Shown: positions 49,829 through 57,629 of the stretch, piece by piece
Position numbering within the stretch: the stretch's first letter is position 1
How the letters are laid out: every line of letters begins with the position of its first letter
DNA from: RGIG3159 sp045640565
GTDB lineage: Bacteria; Bacillota; Clostridia; Oscillospirales; Oscillospiraceae
Reading direction: 5' to 3'
Length of the DNA: 64,000 nt
Assembly (NCBI GenBank): GCA_045640565.1
Contig: JAZUFG010000083.1
Location: 5,871 to 69,870, forward strand
Program-made: the position numbers and the translations under genes
The notes under the pieces: model-generated
What the model was told of the DNA's origin: nothing
Databases searched by the model: none
Seen by the model: the letters and a program-made list of their open reading frames with translations, nothing else

Positions 49829-50919
49829 TTTGAATTACCTCCCTTTCCGAAGCTGTTGATAACGCCGATGGCAGCCACGGCGGCGATCCCGATGATAACG
49901 GCGATCTTTCCGGCATTTGTGGGACCGGCAGCAGAGGAAGCCAATCCGAAATTATGGGAAAAAGCTGCGCCGGCTGCCAGACCGAGAACGGCGATGGCAG
50001 AATCGCTGCTGCCTTCTCCGGAGAGGACCAGCTGCCGGAGAGGACAGCCGCCCAGCAGGGTACAGCCGAAACCGACTAAAAGCATCCCCAAGGCATTCCA
50101 TAAGCCATCCGTGTGGGCAATGTTCTGCCCTTCAAAAGCAAGCATAAAATAGCTGCTTTCCGTTGCCGCAGTGAGAATGAGGTTCGCGGCAAGGCAGCCC
50201 AGGAGAACACCGAAAAAACCGAAAAGGAGTCCCCACTCCCGGAAAAGAATACTGTCCCGGATACCGCCTACCATGCAGAAACGGGTCCGCTGAGCGAGAG
50301 CACCGACGGCAAGGCCTGCAGCCAGACTGATGAGAATGGGGGCATGTTTCGCTCCGGGGCCTGCGCCTGCTTCCGTGAAGAAAAGGAAAGAGCTTCCAAA
50401 AATCAAGAGGAGGAAGAGGACGATTTGCAGAAGGGGAAAAGCAGCTCCTTCTGATTTGGGTTGAGCATAGGTTCGGCCAAGGGAAAAGCCTTTATTGAGG
50501 AAAAAGATTCCCGCAAGAATACCGACAAAAAAGCCGAAAAGACCCAAGAGAGCATTTAAGTCGCCTCCGGCCAGACGAATGACCATCCGGAAAGGACAGC
50601 CCAGGAAGACCAGACAGCCAATCATGACAAAAAAGCCCAAAAGAAAGCGGGTCAGGGGAGCGCTGCCGCCTTTCGGCCGATATTCCCGAAAGAAAACGGC
50701 ACAGAGAAAGCTGCCCAGTACGATGCCGATGATCTCCGGCCGCAGATATTGAACGGCTGCTGCCTTGTGAAGACCCAGAGCGCCGACGCTGTCCCGAATG
50801 AAGCAGGCAATGCAAAAGCCCATGTTCACGGGATTCCCGAGGAGAACCAGCAGAGAGGATAGGATGCCGATGGCCAGCCCGGCAAAAAAAGTTTTCCGAT
50901 AATTGTTTGTGTTTTCCAT
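49825..50919 (-). CDS. yedE: YedE-family putative selenium transporter
   Basis: 364 residues with about ten membrane helices in two halves. Each half carries the YeeE/YedE pattern: NPVNMGFCIACFIRDSVGAL and FRMVIRLAGGDLNAL in the first, RTRFCMVGGIRDSILFREW and GCPLRQLVLSGEGSSDSA in the second, both with Cys used to pass thiosulfate or selenium compounds. ATG at 50919 with AAAGGAGGG ahead. First gene of the unit driven by the shared palindrome promoter region. Confidence 0.9.
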   Translation of the reverse strand: MENTNNYRKTFFAGLAIGILSSLLVLLGNPVNMGFCIACFIRDSVGALGLHKAAAVQYLRPEIIGIVLGSFLCAVFFREYRPKGGSAPLTRFLLGFFVMIGCLVFLGCPFRMVIRLAGGDLNALLGLFGFFVGILAGIFFLNKGFSLGRTYAQPKSEGAAFPLLQIVLFLLLIFGSSFLFFTEAGAGPGAKHAPILISLAAGLAVGALAQRTRFCMVGGIRDSILFREWGLLFGFFGVLLGCLAANLILTAATESSYFMLAFEGQNIAHTDGLWNALGMLLVGFGCTLLGGCPLRQLVLSGEGSSDSAIAVLGLAAGAAFSHNFGLASSAAGPTNAGKIAVIIGIAAVAAIGVINSFGKGGNSK

Positions 50920-50947
50920 GGAAAGCCCTCCTTTCACGGATAGTTCC

Positions 50948-50977
50948 ATTTTATCCCTTAACTGCTGTTCATTCCAA
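50948..50977 (-). promoter_or_regulatory. Promoter of yedE-selD unit
   Basis: Minus strand: -35 TTGGAA (50972-50977), 18-bp spacer, -10 TAAAAT (50948-50953). Confidence 0.55.
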
Positions 50978-50994
50978 TATCAATTATTGATATT
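50976..50994. promoter_or_regulatory. 19-bp palindrome, candidate LysR-type operator
   Basis: AATATCAAT-T-ATTGATATT, perfect 9-bp arms about one base. It overlaps the csdB -35 and touches the yedE -35; the T-N11-A form suits the LysR-family regulator encoded at 52214. Confidence 0.7.
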
Positions 50995-51015
50995 TTCAAT
51001 AGGACGATTTATAAT
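50987..51015 (+). promoter_or_regulatory. Promoter of csdB-like/lysR unit
   Basis: -35 TTGATA (50987-50992), 17-bp spacer, -10 TATAAT (51010-51015). Confidence 0.78.
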
Positions 51016-51053
51016 ACTAATAATAAAAGCAGAACAAAAAATGGAGAACAGTC

Positions 51054-52223
51054 ATGATTTATTTGGATAATGCGGCAAGTTCTTTTCCGAAAGCGCCCGG
51101 TGTTCCGGCAGCTATGGCGGAATTTTTAAGCTCCTGCGCCTGCAATATCAACCGGGGAAGCTACGGCAGAGCTTATGCAATGGAAGAGCTGGTATTTGAC
51201 ACCCGTCTTCGCCTTTGCAGACTCTTTGATGGGGAAGATCCCAAGAATGTGATTTTCACAAAGAATGTGACGGAGAGCCTGAATGTCCTGCTGAAGGGCT
51301 TGCTGAAAAGCGGAGATCATGTTCTTGTTTCTTCCCTGGAGCACAATGCGGTCATGCGCCCTTTGCGCCAGTTGGAAGCAGCGGGGGTCAGCTTCAGCAG
51401 AATTCCCTGTGATGAAGAGGGCAATCTCCTTTTGGAGAGCCTGGAATCCTTCCTTTGCCCCAACACAAAAGCAATCATTATGACCCATGCTTCCAATGTC
51501 TGCGGGACGCTGCTGCCCATTCGGAAAGTGGGGGCTTTTGCCAAGGCACATGGGCTGTATTTTATTTTGGATGCGGCTCAGACAGCAGGAGTTTTTCCGA
51601 TTTCCATGAAGGAAGACGGTTTGGATGCCCTGGCCTTTACGGGACATAAGGGGCTTTTGGGGCCCCAGGGAATCGGCGGCTTTCTTCTGACTTCGGAGCT
51701 GGCGAAGGAGCTGACGCCCCTGCTGTCCGGGGGCACAGGCAGTCTCAGTCATACGGAGGAAATTCCGCCCTTCCTTCCGGATAAGTTTGAGCCGGGGACA
51801 TTAAACCTGCCCGGAATTCTCGGCCTGCGGGAAGCCCTTTGCTTCCTGGAAAAAACAGGAATTGAGGCAATTCGGGAGCGGGAGCTTTCCCTCACAAATC
51901 TGCTTCTTTCCCTCCTTCTGCCCTTGGAGGAGGAAGGTCTTATTCGGATAACAGGCAGAAAGGATCTGGCAGATCGCTGCGGCGTTGTGTCCTTTTCCTG
52001 CCTGAAAAAGGATAATGCGGCCATTGCCGCAGAACTGGATCGCCGCTATGAAATTTTGGCCCGGGTGGGTCTTCACTGCGCTCCCGCAGCCCATAAAACC
52101 TTAGGAACTTATCCAGCGGGGACAGTTCGTTTTTCTGTGGGATATTTTACGGAAGAAGATGAGATCCGGAACGCCGCAGCCGCTTTGGAGCGTCTTCTGA
52201 GGGAGGAATCTTCATGGACCTGA
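51054..52223 (+). CDS. Class V aminotransferase-fold cysteine desulfurase/selenocysteine lyase
   Basis: 389 residues. PLP lysine in FTGHKGLLGPQGIGGF; the catalytic cysteine in RVGLHCAPAAHKTLG; start LDNAASSFPKAPGV. This is the CsdB/SufS-like group that takes S or Se from (seleno)cysteine and hands it on. Placed opposite yedE-yedF-selD, it likely supplies selenide. ATG after ATGGAG; ends with a 10-base overlap into lysR. Confidence 0.9.
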   Translation: MIYLDNAASSFPKAPGVPAAMAEFLSSCACNINRGSYGRAYAMEELVFDTRLRLCRLFDGEDPKNVIFTKNVTESLNVLLKGLLKSGDHVLVSSLEHNAVMRPLRQLEAAGVSFSRIPCDEEGNLLLESLESFLCPNTKAIIMTHASNVCGTLLPIRKVGAFAKAHGLYFILDAAQTAGVFPISMKEDGLDALAFTGHKGLLGPQGIGGFLLTSELAKELTPLLSGGTGSLSHTEEIPPFLPDKFEPGTLNLPGILGLREALCFLEKTGIEAIRERELSLTNLLLSLLLPLEEEGLIRITGRKDLADRCGVVSFSCLKKDNAAIAAELDRRYEILARVGLHCAPAAHKTLGTYPAGTVRFSVGYFTEEDEIRNAAAALERLLREESSWT

Positions 52224-53104
52224 AACAGCTTCGCTCCTTTGTTGCCGTCGCGCAGAGCGGCAGCTTCAGCCGCAGCGCAGAGGAACTCTATCTTTCCCAG
52301 CCCAGCATTTCCACCCATATCCGGAATCTGGAGGAGGAACTGGGCACGACCCTTTTGAACCGAAATGCAAAAAATGTGGAGCTGACGGAAAACGGCAAGA
52401 GGGTCTACGAATATGCCTGTTCCATTCTGGAGCTTCAGAAGCGGATGCTGGAAGAAGAGCGGAGAGAGATCCGTTTGGCTGCTTCCACAGTTCCCTCTGC
52501 CTATCTTCTTCCCCGGATGATAGCGGATTTTTCGGCCTCCCACCCTTCCTGTTCTTTTTCTTTGACGCAGAGCGACAGTGCCGGTGTGGCAAAGGGACTT
52601 TTGGAGCACCGCTATGACTTGGGTTTTACCGGGGCAGAGCTTGGGGAGCGGGAGCTAACCTTTACTCCGATTTGTCGGGACCGTATGGTCTTGATTGCCC
52701 CGTCAGAGGAAAGGTACCGCAGATTGCTCGGCAGGGAAGACGCGGTGGAAGAGCTATTATCCGCTCCCTTGATCCTTCGGGAAGAAGGGAGCGGCAGCGG
52801 CGGACACCTGGAGTTGCTTCTGAATAAGCTGGGAATTCCGAAAGATCATGCCCATGTTGCCGCTCGGGTAAATGACCATGAGGCCATACGGAACCTGGTC
52901 CGCTGCGGAATGGGCGTGGCCTGTATTTCGGAGCGGGCTTTGGAGCAAGCCGGAAAGGAACTCCTTGTCTTTCAGCTGCCGGAGGAGCTTGCCTGCCGCA
53001 GCCTCTATCTTTGCAGGCGCAGGAATTCAATAGCCTCCCCCCGGACAGAGGAATTTGCAGATTATGTCCTTTCATCTATCCGCAAATCGGATGGCAGACC
53101 GTAA
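52214..53104 (+). CDS. LysR-family transcriptional regulator
   Basis: 296 residues. Winged helix-turn-helix at 1-60 (FVAVAQSGSFSRSAEELYLSQPSISTHIRNLEEELGTTLLNR), then the two-lobed effector domain with APLILREEGSGSGGHLE. CysB/CysL-like regulators sense sulfur compounds. It most likely controls both divergent units through the palindrome at 50976. Its start overlaps the csdB-like gene. Confidence 0.93.
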   Translation: MDLKQLRSFVAVAQSGSFSRSAEELYLSQPSISTHIRNLEEELGTTLLNRNAKNVELTENGKRVYEYACSILELQKRMLEEERREIRLAASTVPSAYLLPRMIADFSASHPSCSFSLTQSDSAGVAKGLLEHRYDLGFTGAELGERELTFTPICRDRMVLIAPSEERYRRLLGREDAVEELLSAPLILREEGSGSGGHLELLLNKLGIPKDHAHVAARVNDHEAIRNLVRCGMGVACISERALEQAGKELLVFQLPEELACRSLYLCRRRNSIASPRTEEFADYVLSSIRKSDGRP

Positions 53105-53105
53105 A

Positions 53106-53133
53106 AAAACGGCGGACTCATGTCCGCCGTTTT
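53106..53133. terminator. Bidirectional terminator after lysR
   Basis: AAAACGGCGGAC (53106-53117) pairs with GTCCGCCGTTTT (53122-53133). Confidence 0.85.
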
Positions 53134-53144
53134 CTTATCTGCAA

Positions 53145-53858
53145 TTATTCGTTAAAGAAATCAAAAATAGAGAGGAGCTTCCGGTCTGCGTCCGGGTGGA
53201 ACTGGGTGCCGAGAATATTCTCACCGACTTCAATGCCCTCAATGGTTCCGTCGGGGGCTGTGGCATTCACAAGGACACCGGGTGCGGGCTCTGCAACGGC
53301 AAAGCGGTGGAGGGAGGCGCCCATGATTTCCGTCTGGCCGACGAGCCGGTGGAGATGTGTTCCTTCCTTGATGAAGACGGTATGCTTGGTTGCGTCTTCA
53401 TTTCCGCGGGGGAGAGTCCAGTTTTTGTGGCCTTCCACGCTCTTCAAAGCCGGGTTGGGAGCACCTTCCACATGCCAGAGATGATTCAGCGCATAATAGC
53501 TGGCAACAGTGCCCTTCCATTCAGCCTTTTCCGCTTCGGCTGCGTAGTAAAAATAGGTTTGAATGGTTTGGCAGCCCAGGCAGATGCCCAGGAGCTTTTT
53601 GCCGGTTTTGACGGCGTGCTCCACGACCTCCATCTGGTATTCCCAGATATTAGAGCCGCCCTGAATGATGAAGCAGTCGCAAAGGTCCAGAACGGAGCCT
53701 TGGATCTTCTTATCCACCGGCATGACGCCGATGGGATTCAGACCTGCATCCACGGCACGCTGGCCGTAAGTATTGGTCAGGAAATATTTGTCCGCATAGA
53801 CATTATCGGTATTAAAGGGATCGGAGAAGGGGACAATGCCCACAATCTTTTTGCTCAT
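53145..53858 (-). CDS. Class I glutamine amidotransferase-like hydrolase (PuuD family)
   Basis: 237 residues. Catalytic Cys in KLLGICLGCQTIQ (GxCxGxQ) and the His/Glu region at ILGTQFHPDADRK; N-terminus GIVPFSDPFNTDNVYADKYFL. Family members cleave gamma-glutamyl-GABA and similar amides. The expected FHPE is FHPDAD here. Substrate unknown; single gene, ribosome site GGAGG, -10 TATAAT nearby at 53897. Confidence 0.83.
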   Translation of the reverse strand: MSKKIVGIVPFSDPFNTDNVYADKYFLTNTYGQRAVDAGLNPIGVMPVDKKIQGSVLDLCDCFIIQGGSNIWEYQMEVVEHAVKTGKKLLGICLGCQTIQTYFYYAAEAEKAEWKGTVASYYALNHLWHVEGAPNPALKSVEGHKNWTLPRGNEDATKHTVFIKEGTHLHRLVGQTEIMGASLHRFAVAEPAPGVLVNATAPDGTIEGIEVGENILGTQFHPDADRKLLSIFDFFNE

Positions 53859-53958
53859 ATCGGAGACCTCCTCTGCCAGCTTGTCTTTTCTGCATTATAA
53901 TCTTCTTTTTAGGAGAAAACAAGGGAAAAGTTTTAATTGCCCGGGAGAGGATTTTTGC

Positions 53959-53987
53959 TTGACGGGAGAAAGGTCAGATACTACAAT
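53959..53987 (+). promoter_or_regulatory. Promoter of tmcAL
   Basis: -35 TTGACG (53959-53964), 17-bp spacer, -10 TACAAT (53982-53987). Confidence 0.72.
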
Positions 53988-54018
53988 CTAGGAAAGACAT
54001 TTGAAAGAGGTGAGCTGC

Positions 54019-55095
54019 TTGCAGGTGGTCGGGATCCTATGTGAATATAATCCTTTTCATAAGGGGCATCAGAAGCAGTTTGCCCAGATTCGGGAAATCA
54101 TGGGAGAAGAGACGCTGATTCTCTGCCTCATGAGCGGGAATTTTGTCCAAAGGGGTCAGCCTGCTATCTATCCAAAGGAGATTCGGGCCAGGGCTGCTCT
54201 GGCATCCGGCGCGGATTTGGTGCTGGAGCTTCCTGTGAATTTTGCTCTTTCCTCTGCAGAGGGCTTTGCTTCCGGCGGTGTGGCCATTTTTGAGCGTCTG
54301 GGTGTCTGCAATGCTCTGGCCTTCGGCTGTGAGGATCCGGAACTGCTCTCCGAGAATATGCCCCTTCTATTATCCAATGATTATCAGGAGTCTCTTCATG
54401 CAGCCATCCGGGAAGGAAAATCCTATGCTGCTGCGGCGAAAATCGCTCTGGAAAAGCTGGGAGGGGACGGCAGTCTCCTTTCCAAGCCCAACAATATTCT
54501 GGCTGTGGAGTATTGCAAAGCCCTGGCAGCGCAGGGCTCTTCCATCAAACCCCTGGCTTTAAAACGGGATGGAGACTATCATAGGGAAGAAAGTATCGAG
54601 AACCCCTCGGCAGAATACCTCCGGGCTTCGGAGGATTGGGAAGGCTTTGTTCCGGAAGAGGCCCTGGCACTCTACCGTGGGCAGGCCAAATACAGACTGG
54701 AATATGGAGAGCGGGCCATGCTCTCCCGCCTTCGCCTGCTGACGAAGGAAGATACGGAAAAGCTCCCCTATGCTTCTGAAGGCCTTTGGAATAAGCTCCT
54801 GCGGGCGATTCGGGAAGGGAAAGACCTGAACGGAATTATGGAGGCGGCAAAATCCAAAAGGTATCCCTACACCCGTCTCAGCCGCATGCTTCTCCTGGCC
54901 TGCTTGGGGCTCCGGGCAGAGGATATGAAAAAGGAAGCGGAGTTTGTCCGGGTTTTGGCTTTCAGCGAGAAAGCCAGACCCCTTCTCCGCAAGCTTTCGG
55001 ATGAAGGCAGGCTGCCGCTTTTGCATTTGGGCCAGGCCTATGAAAAAGACGCTTCGGATTACTTCTATCCTCTTTTCCGGGAGGGAACAGTATGA
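54019..55095 (+). CDS. tmcAL: tRNA(Met) cytidine acetate ligase
   Basis: 358 residues. Uses acetate and ATP to make N4-acetylcytidine at the tRNA-Met wobble base (YlbM family). N-terminal nucleotidyl-transferase site VVGILCEYNPFHKGHQKQ (HxGH), then MSGNFVQRGQPAIYPKEIRARAALASGADLVLELP, diagnostic of the family. TTG at 54019 is preferred: AAAGAGGTGAG lies just before it and it gives the usual short N-terminus; TTG at 54001 has no site. Overlaps the EamA gene by four bases. Confidence 0.92.
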   Translation: MQVVGILCEYNPFHKGHQKQFAQIREIMGEETLILCLMSGNFVQRGQPAIYPKEIRARAALASGADLVLELPVNFALSSAEGFASGGVAIFERLGVCNALAFGCEDPELLSENMPLLLSNDYQESLHAAIREGKSYAAAAKIALEKLGGDGSLLSKPNNILAVEYCKALAAQGSSIKPLALKRDGDYHREESIENPSAEYLRASEDWEGFVPEEALALYRGQAKYRLEYGERAMLSRLRLLTKEDTEKLPYASEGLWNKLLRAIREGKDLNGIMEAAKSKRYPYTRLSRMLLLACLGLRAEDMKKEAEFVRVLAFSEKARPLLRKLSDEGRLPLLHLGQAYEKDASDYFYPLFREGTV

Positions 55096-55982
55096 AAAAA
55101 ACATGGAAAGAGTCCTATTTCTCCATGCTGGCGGCCATGCTGATCTTTGGCACGATCCCTGTTTTCCGGCGGAATCTGCCCCTTTCGTCAGCCACCCTTG
55201 CCTGCGTCCGGGGAATATTGGGAGCGGCGATCCTTTCGGCAATTCGCCTCTGTTCGGGGAAGCCCCTTTTCAGAGAAATTCCGGGAAAGTCCCTTTGGCA
55301 GTTGGCCTTGATCGGCGCCATGATGGGAATCAACTGGATGCTCCTTTTTGAAGCCTATAATTATACATCGGTCGCCACAGCCACACTCTGCTATTACATG
55401 GAGCCGACCCTGCTGATTCTTTTTTCCGTGCTTCTTTTTGGGGAAAAATTGACCCCCAAAAAGTCGCTTTCTGCCCTGCTTTCGCTCTTCGGGATGGTAT
55501 TGGTTTCCGGCATCCTCGGCGGAGCTTCTGCCGGGCCGGATAATTGGAAGGGAATTCTTCTGGGTCTCGCCTCTGCCCTTTTATATACTTTTGTGGTCCT
55601 TCTCAACAAAAGGGTCAAGCTGGAGGACGATTACGCGAGGACGGTCATCCAGCTCTGCGCTGCGGCGCTTGTGCTTCTTCCGGGCGTGCTTTTGAAGGAA
55701 GACCTCAGCACGCTTAAAATGCCTCCGGAGAGTATTCTTCTCCTTCTTGTTCTGGGCTTTGTCCATACGGGCATTGCCTATGTGATGTATTTTGCGTCCT
55801 TAAAAAAACTCCCATCCCAGTCTGTAGCGATTCTGAGCTATGTGGACCCGGTTTCGGCCCTCTTCTTTGCGGCGATTTTCCTGAAGGAGCGTCTGACCCT
55901 TGCCGGCATTTTGGGAGCGGCCCTGATTATCGGAGCGGCACTTTTCAGCGAACTCTCTCCCAAGAGGAAAGAAAAGACTTGA
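55092..55982 (+). CDS. EamA (DMT) family transporter
   Basis: 296 residues with ten membrane helices as two EamA repeats: AMLIFGTIPVFRRNLPLSSATLACVRGILGA in the first, and LLGLASALLYTFVVLLNKRV in the second, ending KLPSQSVAILSYVDPVSALFFAAIFLKERLT. Drug/metabolite exporter of unknown substrate. Coupled to tmcAL. Confidence 0.9.
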   Translation: MKKTWKESYFSMLAAMLIFGTIPVFRRNLPLSSATLACVRGILGAAILSAIRLCSGKPLFREIPGKSLWQLALIGAMMGINWMLLFEAYNYTSVATATLCYYMEPTLLILFSVLLFGEKLTPKKSLSALLSLFGMVLVSGILGGASAGPDNWKGILLGLASALLYTFVVLLNKRVKLEDDYARTVIQLCAAALVLLPGVLLKEDLSTLKMPPESILLLLVLGFVHTGIAYVMYFASLKKLPSQSVAILSYVDPVSALFFAAIFLKERLTLAGILGAALIIGAALFSELSPKRKEKT

Positions 55983-56007
55983 CTTTTTGCATCAGTTAGC
56001 GTATGCT
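55979..56007 (+). promoter_or_regulatory. Promoter of ZIP transporter
   Basis: -35 TTGACT (55979-55984), 17-bp spacer, -10 TATGCT (56002-56007). Confidence 0.65.
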
Positions 56008-56012
56008 AACTG
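55993..56012. promoter_or_regulatory. Inverted repeat CAGTTAGC-N4-GCTAACTG on the -10
   Basis: Perfect 8-bp arms covering the -10 box of the ZIP gene; recalls, by general form (TTAG...CTAA), sites of DtxR/MntR-type metal regulators. Confidence 0.55.
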
Positions 56013-56039
56013 GGAGAAAAGGATGCGCGGGGGTAGAGA

Positions 56040-56900
56040 ATGAGCACTTTTTGGTGGGTAGTAGTCATAACAGCAATTGCCGGCGTGGGCGGAACCGGTC
56101 TTGGCGGACTTGTCGGTGCGGTTCTCAGGAGGGATTCCTCCAAAATCGTCAGCTTGCTGTTGGCTTTTGCCGGCGGTGTTATGATGGCGGTCGTTTGTTT
56201 TGACCTTGTTCCGGAAGCTTTCAGTCCGGAGGGGTCCGGCGGAGAAATGCCCCTCTATTTGGTCATCTGCGGCGTCATCATCGGGTATTCGGTCATCTAT
56301 CTTCTGAACTATATCATCGATAAAAAGACAAATCCGGAGATCCAGCATATTGACTCCAGCCACCCCCAGACAGCAGATGACTTGGATGAGCTGATCCATG
56401 CGGACCATTACATTGCCCATGCCAACAGCAAGAAAAGAGCCAATTATGATCTTTTCATTGCCGGAATCGTTATGGCCTTTGCCATTGCTCTGCATAATAT
56501 GCCGGAGGGCATGGTCATCGGCGCTTCCTATGCAGGGGATGCCGGAGATTTGCTGGGCGGAGCCGGTTTTCTGGTCGCCATTGTGATCGGCCTGCATAAT
56601 ATCCCCGAGGGCATGTCTGTTTCCGTGCCTTTGATTTCCGGAGGCATGAATAAATGGAAGGCAATAGGGATCACGGCTCTTTCCGGAGTTCCCACCATTA
56701 TCGGTGCCATGCTGGGCTATTCATTGGGCTTGCTCAGTCCGATATGGCTCTCGCTTTCTTTGAGCTTTGCCGGCGGCGCCATGCTTTATGTGGTATTTGG
56801 CGAGCTCCTTCCGGAAGCTTTCCTGATGTGGAAGTCCAAGCTTCCCGGCGCCTTTGCCCTGCTGGGGACTTTGGTGGGCGTTATTCTCGTGCATATATAA
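56040..56900 (+). CDS. ZIP-family metal transporter
   Basis: 286 residues, eight membrane helices. The metal motifs are HNMPEG (152-157) and HNIPEG (186-191) in helices IV and V; a cytosolic loop (about 93-135) carries five His and several acidic residues. Takes up zinc, iron or a similar ion. A palindrome covers its promoter, consistent with metal-controlled transcription. Short ribosome site before ATG (GGGG). Confidence 0.92.
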   Translation: MSTFWWVVVITAIAGVGGTGLGGLVGAVLRRDSSKIVSLLLAFAGGVMMAVVCFDLVPEAFSPEGSGGEMPLYLVICGVIIGYSVIYLLNYIIDKKTNPEIQHIDSSHPQTADDLDELIHADHYIAHANSKKRANYDLFIAGIVMAFAIALHNMPEGMVIGASYAGDAGDLLGGAGFLVAIVIGLHNIPEGMSVSVPLISGGMNKWKAIGITALSGVPTIIGAMLGYSLGLLSPIWLSLSLSFAGGAMLYVVFGELLPEAFLMWKSKLPGAFALLGTLVGVILVHI

Positions 56901-56974
56901 TTTGATATATAAAAAACGGGAAGGCTTTAGGGATAGCCGGATAAGGAGAGAGGTGCAGGCAGAATCCACGTTTT

Positions 56975-57060
56975 GGAGCGAAGGCGTATATAGATACGCT
57001 GAGTGACAAAGCGCGTATAGGCAAAAAACATCAAAAATATCTTGCAAAGCAAGACCTTGT
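56975..57060. repeat. GGCGTATAT...TACGC / TTGCAAAGCAAG repeat
   Basis: AAGGCGTATATAGATACGCT (56981-57000), then GCGCGTATAGGC and TTGCAAAGCAAG (57042-57053). Same skeleton as 48071-48133. No gene lies in 56901-57194. Confidence 0.55.
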
Positions 57061-57070
57061 TCTCATAAAA

Positions 57071-57150
57071 AGCAAACCCGGGATAGAACACTTTAATTCT
57101 ATCCCGGGTATATTTATTCGTTTTTTGCCGTTCCGGCAAGAAAAAATCCT
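57071..57150 (-). repeat. Dispersed 80-bp repeat with CCCGGGATAG hairpin (copy 2)
   Basis: Reverse complement is about 90% identical to 6915-6993. The hairpin (57077-57088 with 57097-57108) has a 12-bp perfect stem and can end aroQ or ZIP transcripts. Confidence 0.75.
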
Positions 57151-57194
57151 TATATGGCTGTCCCGTTGGCCTTCCCGTTTTATTACGGTAAGGA

Positions 57195-57629
57195 TCATTT
57201 TCCGTAATGCTGATATAGGTAATCGACAGCCTCAAGATAACCCCGGAGTCCATGACCCCGAATCCCGGCCACGCAGGCAGACCCGGTAACAGAGACATGA
57301 CGGAAGGTTTCCCGATTGTCCACATCGCTGACGTGGACTTCAACAGCAGGGATGCCAACAGCTTTCAAAGCATCGTGTATGGCAACAGAAGTGTGGGTAT
57401 AGGCAGCGGGATTGATGACGATGCCGTCAATTTTTTGATATGCTTCCTGAATTCGGTCAACCAGAGCACCCTCATGATTGGACTGATAGAACTCAACGGC
57501 AATGTCCAGAGAATCACATTTTTCCTGAATCATGCGGCAAAGGTCGGCATAGCTCTCATGCCCGTATATATCCGGCTCCCGAATGCCGAGAAAGTTCATG
57601 TTGGGACCGTTAAGAATGAGAATCTTCAT
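57195..57629 (-). CDS. aroQ: 3-Dehydroquinate dehydratase, type II
   Basis: 144 residues, dodecameric type II enzyme. Lid and catalytic residues: LNGPNMNFLGIREPDIYG (Asn, Arg, Tyr), FYQSNHEGALVDRIQ, NPAAYTHTSVAIHDAL, and EVHVSDVDNRETFRHVS. Shikimate pathway step 3. Overlaps the AroE fusion stop by four bases; last gene of the operon. Confidence 0.95.
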   Translation of the reverse strand: MKILILNGPNMNFLGIREPDIYGHESYADLCRMIQEKCDSLDIAVEFYQSNHEGALVDRIQEAYQKIDGIVINPAAYTHTSVAIHDALKAVGIPAVEVHVSDVDNRETFRHVSVTGSACVAGIRGHGLRGYLEAVDYLYQHYGK

